This document shows positions 60,965 to 64,000 of a stretch of 64,000 bases of DNA, one piece after another. The stretch lies in the NCBI GenBank assembly GCA_003550325.1, contig QKWP01000357.1:137915-201914 (forward strand). Direction: 5' to 3'. How positions within the stretch are numbered: position 1 is the first letter of the stretch; every line of letters begins with the position of its first letter. The notes beneath the pieces are model-generated. The model ran no database searches, had not been told where the DNA came from, and worked only from the letters and a program-made list of their open reading frames with translations. The position numbers and the translations under genes were made by a program. Origin of the DNA: Gigaspora rosea (Eukaryota > Glomeromycota > Glomeromycetes > Diversisporales > Gigasporaceae).

Positions 60965-61968
60965 TGTGAAGGTCAAATCTGACTTATGTACCCGGAAGTT
61001 GAGGCTGTGCTCGATGTCTATTTTTATTGTTTTATTTTTATATAGATGTATATTTTCTATTTTTAGATATTACGAGTAGTGTTACCTTTTATAGTAAGGC
61101 TGTGACTTGATGGAGTCGAACGACTCGATGGAGTCGAAAGAGTAGATGGAGTTGAAAGAGTCCATAGACTCAATTGAATCCAATGAATTGATTTTTAGTT
61201 TGTAATAAAAAAGTATATAAAGGCCGTAAGTCCATGGAGGGAAATGTTAGTTCAGTTCAGTTGAGAACAGTTTTCAAATAGTTCTAGTTAGTCCCAGATA
61301 GTAACCTTCGAAATTAGAGTAGAAGTGTTAGCTATAGAACCGCTTATTTCCCTTGTACTATTTTCTTTTATTAAATAAAAACATATACTTATCTTTGCCC
61401 CTAAGAATACTATCTTTCTTGAAGAATCTTTCATCGTAGTAATCTTCTTGTCCCCGTGACTTTCAATAAAATCCCCAAATCGTTATTAATCGAACCTAGA
61501 AAGTAGAAAGAGAATTAGTACCCAATTTATTGTATTTATAATAAATCAAGTCTTGATCACCGCCGTGATTACCTCTTATATTGAACAATAACGACCCGTG
61601 ACCCGCATCATCGATCTCCGAATTGAGCTAATCCGGCCCCAATTCCCGTGACCACCGTGACCCTCACTACAAGAATCAATGATTGAAAGTCGGCATCGAA
61701 ACCCTATAAGCTACAAAAGAAAAGGAAAGCCCATGAAGATTAGTAAAAGACTCCTCTACCCAAAGACAATAACAATAAGAAGATATACTTATCTTAATTC
61801 CAACCCAAGACTCTCCGAACCTTGAGACCTGGACCAAGTCTTTCTACGCCTCTTTCTGCCTTCCAGTTCAAGGTTAAGAAGTCCTAACCGGTATTTAAAA
61901 AGAGTTGTAGTTAAGTACCGTGGTAATTAATGATTATATAGAAAACCCCTGCGAATTGAAACTTCACA
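60965..61968 (+). repeat. LTR of the nested element (3')
   Basis: 1004 bp partner of 55731-56734, followed by the ACGT duplication. Confidence 0.93.
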
Positions 61969-62961
61969 ACGTTCGCTTCAACATAGTGGCTAACCTTCTT
62001 TTTTTCACTTTCCTTTATAGGTACTTTTTCCGACAAGCAATTTCGGGATATGTGACCAATCTCTCTGCAGTTGTAGCAGGTGATATTTTTTTATTTCACA
62101 GCGTTTCTCTTGACCCTTATCATTTTTCCATTTATTCTCACTACGAGATTCTTTATGGCAGTTCTCACTCAGGGCGGCATAATTTAAGCTATTTTCTCAA
62201 TCTTTTGCGACAGGTTACCTAATTCCTCTTCTATCCTTCTTTGTTGTCCCTTTTCTTGGATTTGCTTACTATAGTATTCACCAGCTTCATCCCTACGAGC
62301 ACTAACAATTGCTTCATCCAAGGTTGCCGGTTTTGATATGGCAACAAAAGTTGGGGTCCTACCACGAAGCCCACTTAAGAACATTCGAATTACATAGGAG
62401 TCAGGTAACTCTCCTTCCGGGTCCACCCTTGCTACTAACTGTTTGAATTTTGCAGCATAGACATCCACTTTTTCATCTCTCCTTTGCTGAAGGTTGTTTA
62501 ACTCAATTTGCCACTGATGCCGTTTTTCAGGAGTAGTGAAAAATTCCACAAACGAATGGTAAAAACTCTCTTCCTCATTTTCCTCATTATTCCACTCTTT
62601 TAGTTGGTCCCTTTTTTCTTTATGCCAATCTGCCGCTAACCCATGTAGGTAACCGGATGCAATTTTCAACATTCTCCTTTCAGACCAGTTATTAGCAACG
62701 GCGGCCCTTTCGAATGCCTCAAGCCATTCAATGGGGTCATCTTTGTTATTTCCACTAAATGAGTCGATTTTTACATGAGTAGTTCCCTTCTTCTTCCAGG
62801 TCTTTCTTGGAGTTGGTAATCGTGGTTGCAACTTGGGCGAATGAGGTGGTTAACCCATCCAATAATTCCTTTAACTGGTCCTTATTTATATAGTAGCTAG
62901 GGAAGTATTCCAGTTTTATCAATTGCACTTTTCTTAGCCTTTTATCACTCACACTTGGCAA
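61969..62961 (-). pseudogene. Gypsy gag
   Basis: Start MPSVSDKRLRKVQLIKLEYF at 62961. One frame runs to about 62800, where a one-base slip leads into the frame 62184-62831 with the retroelement capsid signature (VKIDSFSGNNKDDPIEWLEA, ASGYLHGLAADWH, FVEFFTTPEKRHQWQIELNN, DEKVDVYAAKFKQLV). Further shifts and stops occur near 62184 and 62110. A CCHC zinc knuckle (CYNCREIGHISRNC, 62037-62078) follows, then SHYVEANV at the nested insertion. The protein would package element RNA. Confidence 0.9.
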
Positions 62962-63019
62962 TACTTAATTTCTATTTTTCTTTTCGAAATCAAGGGGAGG
63001 GGTAGCTAACTCTTTTGAA

Positions 63020-63047
63020 TTGTCGAATCTCACAGTCACCACCAAAA
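63020..63047 (-). other. Primer-binding site of the gypsy element
   Basis: Minus strand TTTTGGTGGTGACTGTGAG adjoining the 5' LTR. The nested element has a nearly identical TTGGTGGTGACTATGAG, so both probably use the same tRNA primer; the tRNA is not identified here. Confidence 0.75.
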
Positions 63048-63859
63048 TGACGCCCTTGGTCGGTGAGTCAGTCACTTTACAAATTAAATCTTTATGTAAC
63101 CTATGATCGGCTTAGTCATAGAGGTGGTTAGATTCGGCAAGTAGAGATAAATGACCGTAGGTAAAACTTCTTTCTTCCTAAGTATGTATTTGTCGTTCAC
63201 CAGAAATACTATAACACTAATATACTAAACTTCGGCTTGTATTCCTCTTCTTGGAACCACAACCGGGCAATAAACAACCTCAACTATATATGGTACGTTG
63301 GGAGAGTTAGACAAAATAACACCAGTATTCCTCAGTCCGTCGAGAAATCAACTGGCAACGTAATGGTATAATCACATGAACAAGCAAAGTAACAAAACAA
63401 TCATACCGCTTATGCCACTTAAGCAGTAGATCTGGGTTAGTTTATTTATTAATAAAGAGAATGTATAGAGTAATAAGCAAATGGATTCTTTAGTATCACA
63501 AAGGATATCCTCCCTCAAGGGCGAGAAGCCTTTATTATATATCTTTCATTACATAGAAGCCATTATAACCGTTAAAGCCATTATAATCATTATAATCAAT
63601 AAATCCAATAAATCCCATTTAACTACTAAAACTATTAAAATCAATATAATCACTATAACCGTTAAAATCACTATAATGCCATTATAACCATTATAACCAT
63701 TATAACCATTATAACCATTAACCATTATAACCATTAAAACCATTAAAACCGATTTAACCACGGGAAACCCAAAGGTGGTAATTGATCTTCATGTCCACCG
63801 ATTTCGTACTGCGCTGCTCCGTTCTCCACGGGCTACCAGGGAAAATTTCCGGGCTCACA
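63048..63859 (-). repeat. Gypsy LTR (right; 5' LTR)
   Basis: 812 bp, the partner of 51194-51972. The length difference lies mainly in the CATTATAAC minisatellite (about 63560-63750), where a five-fold perfect run is present. Confidence 0.93.
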
Positions 63860-64000
63860 GTATAATCAGCCGGTGATCTCCCACACTGCACAAAGCAGGC
63901 CGACTGGAAAATGCAAGTGAGGAAATGATAGAATCACGTGTTTTCCAAAGTTTATGATTCTATCATTTTTTCACTTCGCCTTCCTTTTTTTTTTTTTTTT
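63860..64000. repeat. Right remainder of the repeat hit by the gypsy element
   Basis: Continues the unit cut at 51193 (CAGCCGGTGATCTCCCACAC, GCAGGCCGACTGG). It is followed by AATGATAGAATCACGTG and the inverse TGATTCTATCATT (63924-63967), a hairpin. The window ends in a T run. Confidence 0.7.

Larger units (their letters stand above)
55731..61968 (+). mobile_element. LTR retrotransposon carrying host-like genes, nested in the gypsy element
   Basis: LTRs 55731-56734 and 60965-61968, both 1004 bp, with ends TGTGAAG/CTTCACA; target duplication ACGT (55727-55730, 61969-61972). Plus orientation: a primer-binding site TTGGTGGTGACTATGAGATT follows the left LTR, and a purine-rich AAATAAGGGTAGGAGAG precedes the right one. 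The 4.2-kb interior has no protease, reverse transcriptase or integrase. Instead it holds several hydrophilic ORFs, including Sel1-like repeats. A hand count finds roughly 55 differences between the LTRs, mostly transitions, so the insertion is not very recent. Confidence 0.93.
51194..63859 (-). mobile_element. Ty3/gypsy LTR retrotransposon, minus strand, with a nested element
   Basis: LTRs 51194-51972 and 63048-63859 bound gag, protease, reverse transcriptase and RNase H sequence on the minus strand. The primer-binding site (TTTTGGTGGTGACTGTGAG, minus strand, 63047 downward) and polypurine tract (GGGGAGGAA, next to 51973) agree with this. The 4-bp target duplication is GCAT/GTAT (51190-51193, 63860-63863), one mismatch. 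A second LTR element (55731-61968) interrupts it. Without that, it is about 6.4 kb. No integrase domain was found. Confidence 0.93.

Noticed and set aside
63481..63761. Repetitive frames on both strands (NGYNGYNG-like)
   Set aside because: Produced by the CATTATAAC minisatellite inside the gypsy LTR.

Overview
The window reads as an AT-rich fungal genome, most likely an arbuscular mycorrhizal fungus (Glomeromycotina, Rhizophagus-like). The reasons are the base composition, multiple BTB-BACK-TLDc genes, Sel1-repeat gene fragments and a very dense load of nested transposable elements. The organism is an inference; no rRNA, tRNA or other taxonomic marker was seen. There are two assembly gaps (12328-13098 and 25853-26641).

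Layout: 1-533 is an LTR of a minus-strand retroelement running off the left edge. 531-4306 is a pogo/Tigger-type DNA transposon split by a Tc1 element (2133-3484, perfect 30-bp inverted repeats). 4332-6945 is a non-autonomous LTR retrotransposon. About 6981-9440 is a large inverted-repeat element whose core is a tandem array of long palindromes (period about 327 bp) carrying a small MITE. 9770-11060 is a broken host-like gene. 11643-13902 is a large inverted repeat around the first gap. 13959-24307 is a hAT-type MITE split by a full-length LINE (14691-24136, 17-bp target-site duplication, two decayed ORFs). 24.3-33.9 kb is very AT-rich and nearly gene-free, with a hAT MITE (29836-30390) and smaller palindromes.

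From 33.9 to 50.2 kb lies a locally duplicated cluster of BTB-BACK-TLDc genes. Four recognisable copies and two relics are present, and all are damaged: lost start codon, frameshifts, truncation, or a hAT MITE in exon 1. A larger hAT-type element (48345-50096) carries a fragment of a Sel1-repeat gene. From 51194 to 63859 is a minus-strand Ty3/gypsy retrotransposon with gag, protease, reverse transcriptase and RNase H but no visible integrase. A plus-strand LTR element (55731-61968) is inserted in its gag-pol frame. That inner element has no polymerase genes and carries Sel1-like and other host-like coding sequence.

No intact conventional gene of useful length is certain. The strongest signals are: four hAT-type elements with exact 8-bp duplications, each with its own subterminal motif array; the tandem-palindrome element; two unrelated transposon classes carrying Sel1 gene pieces; and a run of nonsense codons explainable by C-to-T or G-to-A change.
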